A DNA stretch of 64,000 nt from Marisa cornuarietis (Eukaryota > Mollusca > Gastropoda > Architaenioglossa > Ampullariidae), in assembly GCA_004794655.1 (NCBI GenBank), contig SMMW01000595.1, positions 484,101 to 548,100 on the forward strand. The letters are read 5' to 3'. The notes under the pieces were generated by a model. It did not search any database. It saw only the letters and a program-made list of their open reading frames with translations, and was not told the origin of the DNA. Positions 27,071-39,671 of the stretch are shown in pieces (the stretch's first letter is position 1; each line of letters begins with the position of its first letter). The translations under genes and the position numbers were made by a program.

Positions 27071-28079
27071 GCAAGATGCTGGGCAAGTCTGTAACAAGTC
27101 GCTGAAGGGATTCTGGCCTCAAGCAGCTCTTCGATCTTTTCCTGGAAGCGGTTCTTTGTCATGGCGCTGGGTCTGTTCAACATGCCAGTGCATCACGAAC
27201 GTGCCTGCAGGAGGCGTGCACGCGCACAGTCCAACCATTCTTGCCGATCAAACTGTCATCGAGAGACATGGCGCCTGAAGGGAGAACAAAACGAACAAAA
27301 CGAACAAATTCATGGTTTGTTAACACAGGTTGACCAAACAGCTTCATTCTGTGGCTATCTTTGTGTAAAATTTATTTTTTTTTAATAAAAAAAATCGTGA
27401 TTTTCTAAAAAAAAAAAAATAGCATGAAGATATCGCAGAATATGACTAATCAACAGTTTGGCCAGAATAAAATTTAAAAAGCTGAAATTTATTGTGATTT
27501 ACGCACCAAGGGGAATCACAAGCTCTTTAACTTGTTTTTCGTAGTTTTCATGAAAGTCACGAAAAGAGTCTTTGGTCAATTAGTTACTAAACTAATCAAG
27601 TTATCGATCAGAGTTAGAGAAAGATAGCTCTATAACGATGTTATATTAATGAAAAAGGAAAAAGAAAAAGCTTCGTGAAGCATTCTTTAATGAAACAATC
27701 TCCGTGATCCGCGTGGACATTGACGGAAGGAAGAACCCACGTATGACAAGTCCATTGTGTAGTTATGAAAGTGATTTTTAATCTGAAGGTCTCCTTAACA
27801 GCTTGTGAAATGGGCTTTAAACCAGCAATTGTTTCGTAGCCAAGGTAACCACATTTTTTTCGGCCAGAAAGGTCTCAACTAACGTCCTTTGCAATTGTTC
27901 CTCCACAGGCTGAAATTACTTTCTTCTGATTTTTTTTTAAATTTTCTAGTGTTATGAACAATGTTAAAGCTGAGGCTTTTAAAACCTAGTAACTGGATTT
28001 CAGAAAGTATTTTCCCGTCCATTATTAGTTATGTCATGTGTTACACTTTGTTGTCTTGCTTGCATAGCATCCACTAATG

Positions 28080-28118
28080 TGTGTCTGTGTGTTTGTGTGT
28101 GTGTGTGTGTGTGTGTAT
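28080..28118. repeat. (GT)n microsatellite
   Basis: A GT run with two interruptions. Confidence 0.95.
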
Positions 28119-28608
28119 TTTCACCTTTGTATATTATCATGCATGTGAATCGTGCATGCGATTTTTTTTATGCGTGTGTGCATGTGTTTCTGTGTGTGCA
28201 TCTCTCTTTCTCTCTCTCCTCTTTCTCTCCCTCTGTATGTGTGTGTGTGTCCAGAGTTTAAAGAGGTGGACAATGTGAGACTACACCGGTAAACGTAATC
28301 ACGGAGCGTAAAGAACGACAACTTTGTTGCAGACAATAATGAGTTCTGTGTGCGCTGGGTGTTCTTGGGTTACACGCCTGGATTGCCCGAGGAGGCTGGC
28401 AGACCAGCAGCTACATCGCTCACTTCCCTTGCTGCCGGAAGGAGCAGCGCTGCGCTGTGGCCTGAGTTACTCCCCCTCGACACAAAGCAAAAAGTTTCTG
28501 TATTTTGTCATGGCGATGCTACACGGCGACAAGAGTCCAAAGCTGCAGGAATGAAATCGTTGAACACGGTTGGCGGCGTGTGATAATGAACACATTTGTG
28601 CGACGCGT

Positions 28609-28643
28609 CTGTGTGTGTGAGTGTGAGTGTGTGTGTGTGTGTG
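28609..28643. repeat. (GT)n microsatellite with GA steps
   Basis: A GT run of about 35 bp with GTGA interruptions. Confidence 0.9.
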
Positions 28644-28928
28644 CATCGTCGCTTGATTGCTGTCCTGTCATGTGGATGCCCCCAGCAATAACCTGCTCGT
28701 TTGTTCTCTCTCTCTCTCTAGCTCTTTATTTTAAGTATGTAGTATTTTGGCATCTGTAGACATGTGCTCTGATAGACAACTATGTAATACATCCAGGTTC
28801 CAAATATGTATAATTGTATATTCAATATAATACACATCCTGCATTAGCAATGTACAAATTTATTGTGATATCACCCTCGTTAGGGGCCGATAACCCGAGC
28901 AAGAAAATATTCGATTTTCTCTCTCTCT

Positions 28929-28946
28929 CACACACACACACACTCA

Positions 28947-28980
<34 letters not shown>
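28929..28980. repeat. (CA)n microsatellite preceded by a CT run
   Basis: ctctctct changes directly into CA repeats, with two CACT interruptions. Confidence 0.95.
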
Positions 28981-28983
<3 letters not shown>

Positions 28984-31377
28984 TCTCTCCCCTTGTAAAT
29001 TTCTTCAATGTTCAAGTGGACCAAACCAGTTGCCTCAACTGCATTCAATCTGCTGCTTCCGGACTGAAGTTCTTTATCTTTCATTCTTCGTCATTTCTCT
29101 TGCATCAGCATTTCGCTGAATTTAGTTTTTCTGCACCAGTGCAGGCATGTGTCTTGTTCCTCTTCGCTTGATGCACTCATCAGCTTGATGTGCTTCCATT
29201 AATTTACTCGGAACCAGCGTGGCCATGTTGACGGGCTGCCTGTCCATGTCTGCCACTCATTTTGCCACTCTTGTCCTGCTTATCCCACTAACATCATTTC
29301 GCTTTTCCACGTTCGTTGTAGCATTGCCTACGCTTTTCACACTCTCATTTGATTTATTGGCCTCCTTTGTCACAATGTGCAGTCTTGTCTTTCCGCGCAT
29401 GATGCTGCCATGATGTCGGTCTGTAAATTCCTTCATCACGTGTCCAGGTTTATGTTGTCTTTTACAAACAGATTCGATTTAGCTAATGCTTTCCATTCCA
29501 TGTCCTTTCTGTCCCAACTCGTTCGCAATTTTTCCTTTCCCGAACAGAACATTGTCGTCAGCATTCCATCGTTTTGTTTAACCTTCTCCAGCCTGCGCCT
29601 GCTTTGTCCCTGCGCCATAAAATGTAGTTCAGTCTTCGTTTCCGTGCCAATAAGTCCTCGCTATCTTTGTGTAATTCTTTTCTCGCCCTTTCTCATCTTT
29701 CGCTCGATGTTTCCTGACTTCTCCACGGGGTGTGCCATGTAAAGTCACGATCTGGTCATACGCCAGAGCTCATTTGGCGCAAGGATTCGATCGTTCTTTC
29801 GGTCGTCAACGCAACCGTAGTCTTTTGCAACTAGGCGAAAACGAGGCAACCAGGAACCATGGAACCAGGTGCGCTTCTCACGTCTGTGGATGGTTAATAA
29901 CGCAAAAAAATTAATATAAAGGTTTATTAAATATAATCTGTTTCGTAGACTTGTTCGTATCAGGCAATCAGCTACTGTGTCCAGCTCGCCTCAACTCACG
30001 AGAGAGACAGACATTCAGAGCTACGGGTGGCACCACAATGGGGGCGCCAACAGGGAAATTCATCCCATACATCGCCCCCACAACATTTGACCAGTCGGAG
30101 TTATTTACACAAATTTAGACCCCTCCCGTCACCAAGACAATTATTAGTGGTATTAATTTAAAATGCATACATTAGTTGCAGCTGCTTAGATCTTCTGAAA
30201 ATATTTTGTTTCTTTTTATGACGAAACTTAGCCATCTTCTCTACTCCTTATTAAGCCTTTTCTGAATGTTGTTTTAAATTTGTCTTTTATATTTTCCTGC
30301 ATTTGATTAGTTCTGTCGAGACTGGAGCTCTCTATGCCTCTTGGTCTCCCCCCCCCCACCTCTACACAAGCTCGCACCCTCCAACCTCCTCTTCCTCCCT
30401 CCCTATTTCCAGCACAGTGAGCCGTTGTCAACGCGCTGCTCCAAGCTCGGCCACTGTCTTCTCCATCGAGGGGAGGAGGTGATGTGGAAAGGGGGACCAA
30501 ATCATGCTCCAGACTGCTGCCTTTCAGACGATGGCAATAGCATCTGCAAAGGGCAGGCTGTGGGCGTCTTGAGCTGAGAAGTTTTAGAGTGAGGACAAAA
30601 ATAGACCCACAGTGGCGATGTTTATTCCCCATTTTTTTTTCGGGAGGGGTAGCAAGTAGCCGCATATTTCAAGGTCTCACACAGGAGTTTACGGTGACGA
30701 TCATGTGTTTCAATGTCCCATATGAATGAATAAACAGTTGACACTTTATTTACACATCTGTCAAGAATTTCTCGTGTTTGTCGTAAGGTAATCAGCTTAT
30801 CAAAGGCCATATCTCCTGAAATGTGAACACATGGCAACATGAAGAAGACCGGCTAGGATGAGTTATCAGCAATGGGCGTCACCACGTGACATGCCGCCTG
30901 TTGGCAGTTAAGTCGTGGGGCTGTAGACAGGGAGAAATAAAACAGATTCGAACGTGATAGTTCAATTACACTGGGGCGAACCTTCTGCTGGCTTCGGGTC
31001 CTGCAACTGCCGTGTCACACGCTGCTTCCCGAGAAGACAGTAGAGATGAAAGTGCTACAAAAGCACTTGTCAGAAAAATAAACATTTCTCTTTGCTTTCA
31101 GTTTTCCGACGTCTGACATCTTGCTCAATCTGCTCATTATGTCTTCAAGCAGACAGTGCGTGTATTACTGAATGTATTACAGTGTGTTTTTGACTAAGAG
31201 TGAGAAACCTGAGAATAAGAAATGTTCGGTTTGATGAAGTTGCAAATTTAGACTGAAAACAAATCTTCACTGAATAATGAAGTTTGAAGACCAGTAATGT
31301 TAGAGGATTTGTCTTACATTGATTTTATCCTTTACAGCTGACTCCTTCGCTTGTAAACTGACTCGCTTACGCGCCGA

Positions 31378-31378
<1 letters not shown>

Positions 31379-31443
<65 letters not shown>
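31379..31443. repeat. (ATG)n microsatellite
   Basis: An uninterrupted trinucleotide run of about 65 bp. The minus strand reads as a run of His codons, which is an artefact. Confidence 0.98.
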
Positions 31444-33092
31444 CATCGCAAGTTTTCTGTCTGTCTGCTTTCTGCCCTCAGCGCCTCCCACGTGCATGTA
31501 CCGGAAACGTGGCCTCATTTACCTGCAAACGCTGACCATAGATGAGGTGGATGTCACAACGATCTTCATCCTCAAATGTCGCAATCGACGTGGGTTGTGG
31601 ACGAGATACGGCGGCGCTTGTCTGACAGATCCAGGTATGGTGGTGAAAGTCGGGTAGTGGTTGATCGTTGCTGTAGGAAGCGCATGGGAAATGAGCTTTT
31701 CTACAACGACGACTATCACCACTTCCTCAGCCTTCTCTTCCTCCCCTTTGTTTGCCGCAGCTGCTGGCGTCACGCTCATCTTTGTGTAGCCGACGCTGCT
31801 AAATCTGCCGCGCCTGTGCCGCCGCTGCCACCGCCACCGTTTCCGCCTGTTCCAATCTGCTGTAACGGCTATGACCCCAGGGAGGGGGAGGTGATGACAT
31901 CATACTTATTGTACTGTTGCACTTGCATCCCTTTTGTGTTTGACTCAATTTTGCTCGCCTTTTCGATGACGCGATGACTGTTGGGGTGGGGTGTGGGTCG
32001 ATCTAATCTTTTGTATTGGTCTGGGAACACCACTATTATTGACTAACCAAACTAAAAAGGAAAGAACCATAATGTGAAATGTTTATGTTTTCAACGTTTC
32101 GTGTTTATATCCCGTTTTGTGAGCATGCACTTGACTATTTTTGCCATTTCTACTACAGGACAGACTATGTTCTCGTCTGATCACTTTCTGGAAAAGTTGT
32201 TGCCCTCCTGTGCCCTCATTAACCCATGTCTGGCCCGCTGCTCTACAGGGCCATTTCAGTGAGAGTCATCTGCCATTGAAACTTACTACCGCGACGGATA
32301 TTCCGTATCGATTGTACACGCGACCTCCAAGGTAGCGCCATTTTCTTGTCTCGTTACAAATTTTTTCCTTGCGTCGCACATCGAACAAGGGTGGACGAAC
32401 AGATTAACTGTAATGAAGTAAACCTTGGGCCAATCAATAATTGTACGGTTTTTTTTTTCTTTCCAGGCTACCAGTCCGTCTTAAGAGCGGATATGAGGCA
32501 GACGCTGTATCTATTTTCTGCGTGAAACGTCCGCCACTGAAAATAGTCCCTGGCTCGTTCCAGGACGTCGTGACGTCGAATAACAAGTAGGGAGACGTCC
32601 GGGGCTTGCTGGGTGTCCTTGCTACCACAACCCTTTCCTACATTTTTTTTTCCTTTTTTTTTTCCTTGTCTTGGCCTCGGAAGAGAGCTGGCCTTTCGAA
32701 GAATGGGGTCAAGTCTATGAAATCAGGAAGAGAGAAAGAGCGACAAATAGAACATAGAGTGCATTACATTAGCACGATGAAAGAAATGGTTTAATAGAAT
32801 CCAACATCCACCGTTCAAAACAATTGAACTACAAAAGCTTGTAAAAGATACGCAACTACCTAATATCTAACAAAACGATAACTAACTGTTGGTCACTTAT
32901 TGTGAATGAACACCTAGCAAACCACACCCCCCCCGAACTTTAGATAGTTCATAGGGCCACACACCAACCTGTCATGTGATGCTTGACAATCTTTAAAATC
33001 TGTCCTGGAGGATAGTCTGCATTCAATTTTCTGATAAAACGTTTGTAAATTATATGTAAAGTAATTCGAAATGTTGGCCAGTTTTGAGGTTA
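31444..33092. other. No gene recognised
   Basis: A 133-codon plus frame (31576-31977) includes a proline run and Cys-rich pieces but resembles no family I know. Confidence 0.5.
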
Positions 33093-33109
33093 CGAATAAT
33101 TACAAAGAA

Positions 33110-33292
33110 TTTTTTTAATTGGTGTTTTGCGCCGAGCCAGCAACTAAGGCTTTATCACGGCAAGGCAGCCAGCCCTGTAAACAAATGCCACATGCAGGGA
33201 AAGAACAGCGTGCCCGAGACGAGAACTGAACCCAGGACAGTCAACCTTCACTGTATTGGTGACAGGTGCTAACCGTTGCGCCACCGGACCGC
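33110..33292 (-). mobile_element. tRNA-derived SINE (family B) with perfect 17-bp target-site duplication
   Basis: On the minus strand the element starts near 33,292 with ggcggtccggtggcgcaacg, matching an A box (TGGCGCAACGG), and has a B-box-like GGTTCAGTTCT. It ends in ggcgcaaaacaccaattaaa. The perfect direct repeat CGAATAATTACAAAGAA flanks it at 33093-33109 and 33293-33309, so both ends are fixed exactly. Related copies lie at 53.0 and 59.0 kb. Confidence 0.9.
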
Positions 33293-33649
33293 CGAATAAT
33301 TACAAAGAAGACAAACATAGGTGCAGCTAATAAGCTCAGTCAGGAATCTTTGAACACATAAGTGCTGCACAGAAATGTTCAGAAGCCAGGAAATGCTGCG
33401 GAGGCAGCGACCTGCTCTTGTGGGCGACACTCTGCAGCCTCTCTGTGCGGTGACCAAGGTTGCTTCATCGGGGTTAGAGTGGATTCCATGACAATCGATT
33501 CCTACCCAACTTATTTTCATTGTGATTTTATTTTTTACACGTGAAGCTCTATTCTCTCATTGGTTTTTAACTGATAAAAATTCGCGGCATGGATTTTGAA
33601 CTACTGTTGCTATTTACGTTAAATAACGGTAAGAGACAGATGTCTCAAG

Positions 33650-33977
33650 TCTTTCTTTCTATCCATCTGAGTGTCTGTGTGTCTGTTTGTGTGTCTGTGT
33701 GTGAGTCTGTATGTGCGTCTGTCTGCCTGCCTGTCTGTCTAGGTAACTAATGTCAAATGGGATTTATTCAAATCCATCCATCCATCCATCCATCTGCCTG
33801 CCTGCCTGCCTGCCTGTCTGTCTAGGTAACTAATGTCAAATGGGATTTATTCAAGTATTTCTATCCATCTATCCATCCATCCATCCGTCTGTCTGTCTGT
33901 CTGTCTGTCTAGGTAACTAATGTCAAATGGGATTTATTCAAGTATTTCTATCCATCTATCCATCCATCCATCCATCC

Positions 33978-34042
<65 letters not shown>

Positions 34043-34195
34043 GGTAACTAATGTCAAATGGGATTTATTCAAGTCTTTCCATCCATCCATCCATCCGTCT
34101 GTCTGTCTGTCTGTCTAGGTAACTAATGTAAAATGGGATTTATTCAAGTCTTTCCATCCATCCATCCATCCATCCATCCGTCCGTCCGTCCGTCC

Positions 34196-34249
<54 letters not shown>

Positions 34250-34282
34250 GTAACTAATGTCAAATGTGATTTATTCGCCCAC
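33650..34282. repeat. Composite tandem array: six copies of a spacer alternating with (CATC)n and (TGTC)n
   Basis: The unique spacer aggtaactaatgtcaaatgg, continuing gatttattcaa, starts at about 33742, 33825, 33912, 34043, 34118 and 34251. The last copy has lost the leading 'agg'. Between copies are CATC/CCAT runs followed by CTGT runs of different lengths, so unit length varies from about 75 to 133 bp. No coding content. Confidence 0.95.
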
Positions 34283-34548
34283 ACAATTATCGAAACACAT
34301 TCATTTCACGCTCCTGTTCTTTATTTCACTGAGGGGAGTACGCGAGGTGTAAGAGTGCTTTCTGTGCATGACCAACGGTCTTAATGTCACCATTAAATGG
34401 ACATCACCTACTCTCTGAGGGCAGCCGCTAATGCCTAAATCGATGTGCAGTATTCTCTAGTAGACACATTCACACCCAGGACGCTGTTTTGTATGCGCTC
34501 TTCTTTATATGGGATGTCAACATCATTTACGAGAAAACCACTTGACAT

Positions 34549-34583
34549 AATATATATAATATTATATTATATATTATATATTT
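34549..34583. repeat. AT-rich palindromic (TA)n/(TATTA)n tract
   Basis: A self-complementary run of TA and TTATA steps. Confidence 0.85.
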
Positions 34584-35399
34584 GTTCACATGCAATTCTG
34601 GCAGAGAGAAACGTGAATATCTAAAATTGATATACAAACCACTTTCCAACGAAACCAGACATGTAGCTTTTACAACAACAACGAAATAATAACAGTAAAA
34701 AAAAAACATTCCGGTTCCATCAGCAGCCCTTGGAAGAGTTTCAAGGCTGGCAAGGGGAAGTCTGTTATATCTTCATGTCTAAGTGACAGCTATGTGCTTA
34801 GTACGGACGGTGCCAGGGCCTTGTGAAAATATTGTCTTTGGTCCTTCCACTGCACAACGAGGCTCCTACTGACAGCCCTGGCAGACTTAATAGTCGCCAC
34901 CAAACTGGATTTAGAAAGAGTCATGCCACGAAAAGCTTTTTATAACCGTCATAGGAAAATGTTTACATCTCTCGAGTAGAGAGAGAGAGACATACCTACA
35001 GGATGTGTAAACAGTCGCTGTATCTAAACTCTGTTATTTTTCTAACTCATCATCATCATCATTTGCATGTGAAAAGAGAGAAGGACAAAGATAATATCAG
35101 TGTTTGGATGATTTATTGTGTGCGATCCAATTTACAACTGGTCGCCATCAAAGTGCGAGTGAGCGCTGCTCATTTGTCTTCTCGATGCTTGGGATGCTGG
35201 GAGACCGCACACGATCGAGCGGTCATGGGGGATGGATCCCTCTTCGGACTCCATAGCCTTCAGACCTCAAGTGGAACCATTAGCGGCCGCCACGCTGCCT
35301 GTCTACACTACTACAGACTGATACAGCATCTACATTCCTCACTGTCCTTCTCCCTCTTCTTCAGGGGGTGGGGGGGTAGTCTTTCTGCGTGCCAGCGTG

Positions 35400-35400
35400 T

Positions 35401-35442
<42 letters not shown>
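35400..35442. repeat. (GT)n microsatellite
   Basis: A GT run of about 40 bp followed by a G-rich stretch. A 223-codon frame spanning it is not a gene. Confidence 0.96.
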
Positions 35443-35443
<1 letters not shown>

Positions 35444-37439
35444 GGGGGTGGGAGGGAGAGGTTCGTGTGCCCGTCTTTGCAGCTGATCTCAGCCTTTCCT
35501 TGGTTTTCCTTCTTCTCGCGAGTTTTTTCTACCCGTCACGTGACAATTTGCACTGCATGTCATTACCGTTTTTGTAATTGGCGGGAACCCGACCAGCTGT
35601 CTTTTATCCAGTCCCCACCGATGTTTATCAGCAGAATATTTCAAATATCGTTTTTCCTTAAACCTACAGCGTGAAACATTAAACAAAGTAAAAAAAATCA
35701 ATGAACGTGGCTAGTAAGAAAGTTTGCGATATATTGATACACAACATAGATTCATACGAAACAATGGGAAAATGAACTTGCATAAAATCATTTATATTTA
35801 TATATATATATATATAAAGATATAAAAATATTTGGAATTATTAATCAAACAGTATAATTCATGTAAAATGATTTTATCTGGCTATTTTTTTAAAAATAGC
35901 CGACCTCTGTGTAAACGGTGTCTATAAATAGCTCACCTTCGACTAAAAAGAAGTTTTAAGATTGACCTGAAAAACTAGGTCTTATAAAAACAGTATAAAA
36001 ACAATATAATTAATTTTTTGAAGACACAGTAAATATCATTTCCTTTCTCTTGGTTGGTGACCGTTTTCTGTTTTAAGTGGTTTTTTTTCACATTTTGAAT
36101 GTTTAGTTCGTTTTATCCCTTGTGCTTGGTGTTCTCGTCGGAGGAGGTCAGGAAGACATTTTGTAGTTTGGAAATGTTTTTCTGCAGGAAAGGGAAATGC
36201 AGGAGTAAAAGCAGTGTCCACATGAAATAAATCAGATGTGTGTCCTTTAAAGCTTTGACATCTGAGCACCGCTGTTAATCGCCATTAGCTAGAGCAAACC
36301 TACTTTAGACTTACTCTACTCGAGTTCACGCCAAAGGTCAGACTGTGAGCAGTTGTTGCTGCATCAGAAAAGAAATGTCAAGAACCGAAAGCAACTCTTC
36401 TCGACGATTTGCATCCGACAGACATCGATCTTGAAGACGTAGAGAACTTTCAGGAAGGTCTCACAAATATCATTCGCGTGTTTGTCGAGGATTAAAAAGC
36501 TTGGAAGCAACAGATGACTAAGCCTGTTGTGTCAGCATGTGTTTTTGTAACAGACATTATGGATTAGCTCGAAAATAATATAATATTTTGTCTGATAAGA
36601 CGACTGGGGGTAGTTGTGGGTTGGTGGAGACCTCGTCATGTTTCCTGGACGCTGTGACACCGGATCCCATCTTTCCAGATAAATCAAAACATGGTGAAGG
36701 CGCGGAACAGGCGAGCAGAGATGTAGATGGGAACATCACAAACAAGACATATTCTCAGTTCCCAGCGGGTTCAGATATCGAAGGCATCGCACTGCCGTGG
36801 CCAACAGACGACCCCGAGACCGTTGCCATGGCGAACCTGGCCCGGGGGATGGTGGGGGAGGTGCAGCTGTGATTGATCTCCGCGTATTAATATCATAAAG
36901 TCTAACAGCGAGTTGGCCGGACTTGCTGGGTCCGTTTCGTCTCGTAATGATGTCATCCTACCTGCAGCCTGTTAATGAGGCTGCGACCGCTGCGATTGGT
37001 CACAGCTGTGCATAGCGAGGCGACCGGGTGTGACCAGATTGTGGACTAGTTTTTCAGCATGACGTCATGGAACGGCTTCGGCGAGAAACCGCGTGAAGAG
37101 ACGAGACACATCGGCGACCCTGGTGTCAGACACTTTCTCTAGAATTGGTAACATCAGACCCAGCATGTTATCAGCACACCAAGTGCACTGTACTGGACTG
37201 CCAGTATACAACCACAAGCAAGATGATCAGGCTAGAGACTCTGCAACGCATTCTGTACATCAAAGAGTCCAAGAGAAGACATTTACTGTTAGTTAAGACT
37301 GCCAAGTATAAGTTAGACAGCAGGAGTATCCTGCAAATAATGGTTTAGTCACAACCAGAACTGTTCCTGACTATTCGACTTGCAGTCTGAGTACACACGG
37401 ACTTAGCAACAGTCTTCTTCCTACGTAGGTGGTGCCGAG

Positions 37440-38815
37440 GCGTCTAATAGACGCTATAGACGCTGTTGACGGTGTGGGCGCGGTAGACTTTGTGGGCGCT
37501 GTAGATGCTGGGGACGCTGTGGGCGCCGTAGACGCTATTGATGGTGTGGGCGCTTTGCACGCTGTGGGCGCTGTAGACGCTGTGGACACTATGGGCGGTG
37601 TAGACGTTGTAGACGATGTGGGCGCTGTAGACGCTGTTGACGGTGTGGGCGCTGTAGATGGTGGGAAAGGTGTGGGCGTTGTAGAAGCTCTAAACGGTGT
37701 GGGCGCTGTAGACGCTGGGGACGCTGAGGGCGGTGTAGATGGTGGGGACGGTGTGGGCGCTGTACAAGCTCTAGACGGTGTGGGCGCTGTAGAAGCTCTA
37801 GATGCTGGGGACGCTGTGGGCGCTGTAGATGGTGGGGACGGTGTGGGCGCTGTAGAAGCTCTAGATGCTGTAGACGCTGGGGACGCTGTGGGCGCTGTAG
37901 ATAGTGGGGACGGTGTGGGCGCTGTAGAAGCTCCAGACGGTGTGGGCGCTGTAGAAGCTCTAGATGCTGTGGGCGCTGTAGACGCTGGGGACGCTGTGGG
38001 CGCTGTAGATGGTGGGGACGGTGTGGGCGCTGTAGAAGCTCTAGATGCTGTGGGCGCTGTAGACGCTGGGGACGCTGTGGGCGCTGTAGATGGTGGGAAA
38101 GGTGTGGGCGCTGTAGAAGCTCTAGATGCTGTGGGCGCTGTAGACGCTGAGGACGCTGTGGGCGCTGTAGATGGTGGGGACGCTGTTGGCGCTGTAGAAG
38201 CTCTAGACGCTGTGGGCGCTGTAGACGCTGTTGACGCTGTGGGCGCTGTAGATGGTGGGGACGCTGTGGGCGCTGTAGAAGCTCTAGACGCTGTGGGCGC
38301 TGTTGACGGTGTGGACGCTGTAGATGGTGGGGACGGTGTGGGCGCTGTAGAAGCACTAGACGCTGTGGGCGCTGTAGACGCTGGGTACGCTGTAGACGCT
38401 GTTGATGGTGTGGAGCTGTAGATGTGGAAGATGGGGACGAAGGCGCTGTTGATGCAGAAGACGGTATAGGCGCTGTAGACGCTGGGGACGGTGCATGTGC
38501 TGTAGACGCTGGGGACGCTGATGGCGCTGTAGAAGCCGTTGATGGTATGGACGCTGTGGGCGCTGTAGACGCTGTTGATGTGTGGACGCTGTTGGCGCTG
38601 GAGACAGTATGGGCGCTGTAGACGATGTGCAAGATGGAGACGAAGACGGCGCTGTAGATGCAGGAGTCGATGTGGGCGCTGTAGACGCTGGGGACGGTGT
38701 GGGCGCTGTAGACGCTGTTGATGTGTGGACGCTGTTGGCGCTGTAGACGCTGCCGATGGTGTGGTCGTTGTGGCCGCTGTATACGCCGTTGACGGTGTGC
38801 ACGCTGTAGACCGTT
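37440..38815. repeat. GC-rich minisatellite of 9/27-bp units with an 81-bp higher-order period
   Basis: The array is built from 9-bp words of the form GCTGTAGAC, GCTGGGGAC and GCTGTGGGC. Three words make a 27-bp subunit. Three 27-bp subunits form an 81-bp higher-order unit, best preserved from about 37.80 to 38.30 kb. In one plus frame it reads as nonapeptides such as AVDGGDGVG, AVEALDAVG and AVDAGDAVG (330 codons, 37429-38421). In a minus frame it reads as Gln/Arg/Pro/His-rich sequence (415 codons, 38836-37589). The right part (38.42-38.80 kb) is more diverged. Open frames on both strands are expected from a stop-free unit divisible by three, so I do not call a gene. Confidence 0.93.
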
Positions 38816-38935
38816 CATGAGGAGTGAATTATACACAGCCTGCTACACACAGCTACGTCAGCTTGTTTTGTCGTCACTTTATTTTGACGTCACGCGACAC
38901 CCTACAGCTGGCGTTGCCGCTCTACCAACGTCATG

Positions 38936-38936
<1 letters not shown>

Positions 38937-39006
<70 letters not shown>
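38937..39006. repeat. (AC)35 microsatellite
   Basis: An uninterrupted 70-bp dinucleotide run. Confidence 0.98.
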
Positions 39007-39007
<1 letters not shown>

Positions 39008-39260
39008 TCACATATTACGCACTTATACATATACGTATACGTATACACATATACACATACACAAATACCACTCATCCGTATCTTCACGCAACGTTTACAA
39101 CCACGTTCACGCATATATATACACACACGTACATATATATATATATGCACATATACACACATATATAATATTTACATACACATACACATTATATGCACAT
39201 ATACACAGACACACACGTGTTCACTCATACACACACGCACATAAACACATAGATATGTAG
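39007..39260. repeat. Alternating purine-pyrimidine region (TATAC/ACAT variants)
   Basis: About 250 bp of mixed CA, TA and CG steps such as tacgtatacgtatacacata, extending the pure AC run. It looks like a decayed, expanded dinucleotide array with Z-DNA-prone stretches. Confidence 0.75.
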
Positions 39261-39639
39261 ATATTTTCAGAACTTGTAAAAACAATGGCGATGGCGTTGT
39301 CGCAAAAATAACTGACAGACTTTTTTGTCTGGTGCGACAGTAGGACTGGGTTCTAAAAATAACTCTCGGCGGTGTTTATTTTCGTCCCTCGAGCAGCAAG
39401 GGGCAGGCCAGTTCGATGTGGCTGAGTCGCCTACCTGGGCCAGTCGATGGCACTACAAAGTAGGTTGCATGCTGCTTCTGTCAAAGGAACCGTCGGCTGA
39501 CGCGCAGCACATGCACAGCTCATCCGTACCTGCACGCAACGTTGACAACCGCATTCACGCACGTGTTACACACACACCTTACCAGCACTTTATATCGGGA
39601 AACAAATGCGTGCATGTGTTTGCGCCCGTGTTTTGTTCT

Positions 39640-39671
39640 TGCGCGCGTGTGTGTGTTTGTGTGTGTGTGTC
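39640..39671. repeat. (GT)n tract
   Basis: A short GT run with TTTG interruption. Confidence 0.85.

Larger units (their letters stand above)
26748..31378. other. No gene recognised; one strand-biased block
   Basis: At 29,240-29,740 the minus strand is purine-rich and has several adjacent open pieces in changing frames. This could be a decayed coding sequence, but I cannot name a family. The remainder is microsatellites and short frames. Confidence 0.5.
34283..37439. other. No gene recognised; CpG-richer block at 36.6-37.1 kb
   Basis: The block contains a 94-codon plus frame (36588-36872) with ordinary amino-acid composition but no known motif, and a palindromic TGACGTCA at about 37,060. It could hold an exon or promoter, but nothing decides this. 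Confidence 0.45.

Noticed and set aside
33650..34282. CRISPR-like repeat-spacer pattern
   Set aside because: The intervals are simple tetranucleotide runs, not unique spacers.
35003..35674. 223-codon plus-strand open frame
   Set aside because: It runs straight through a (GT)n microsatellite and a G-rich tract, has no domain and no supported exon structure. It is open by chance and by repeat composition.
36588..36872. Possible exon in a CpG-richer block
   Set aside because: Composition is protein-like, but there is no motif, no clear splice pair and an overlapping open frame on the other strand. It was kept only as a note.
37429..38836. 330-codon plus and 415-codon minus frames taken as genes
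   Set aside because: Both are translations of a minisatellite whose unit is divisible by three and lacks stops on either strand. Opposite-strand openness is the expected artefact.
38817..39260. Thr/His-rich frames over the AC tract
   Set aside because: Dinucleotide repeats are open in several frames on both strands; there is no gene evidence.
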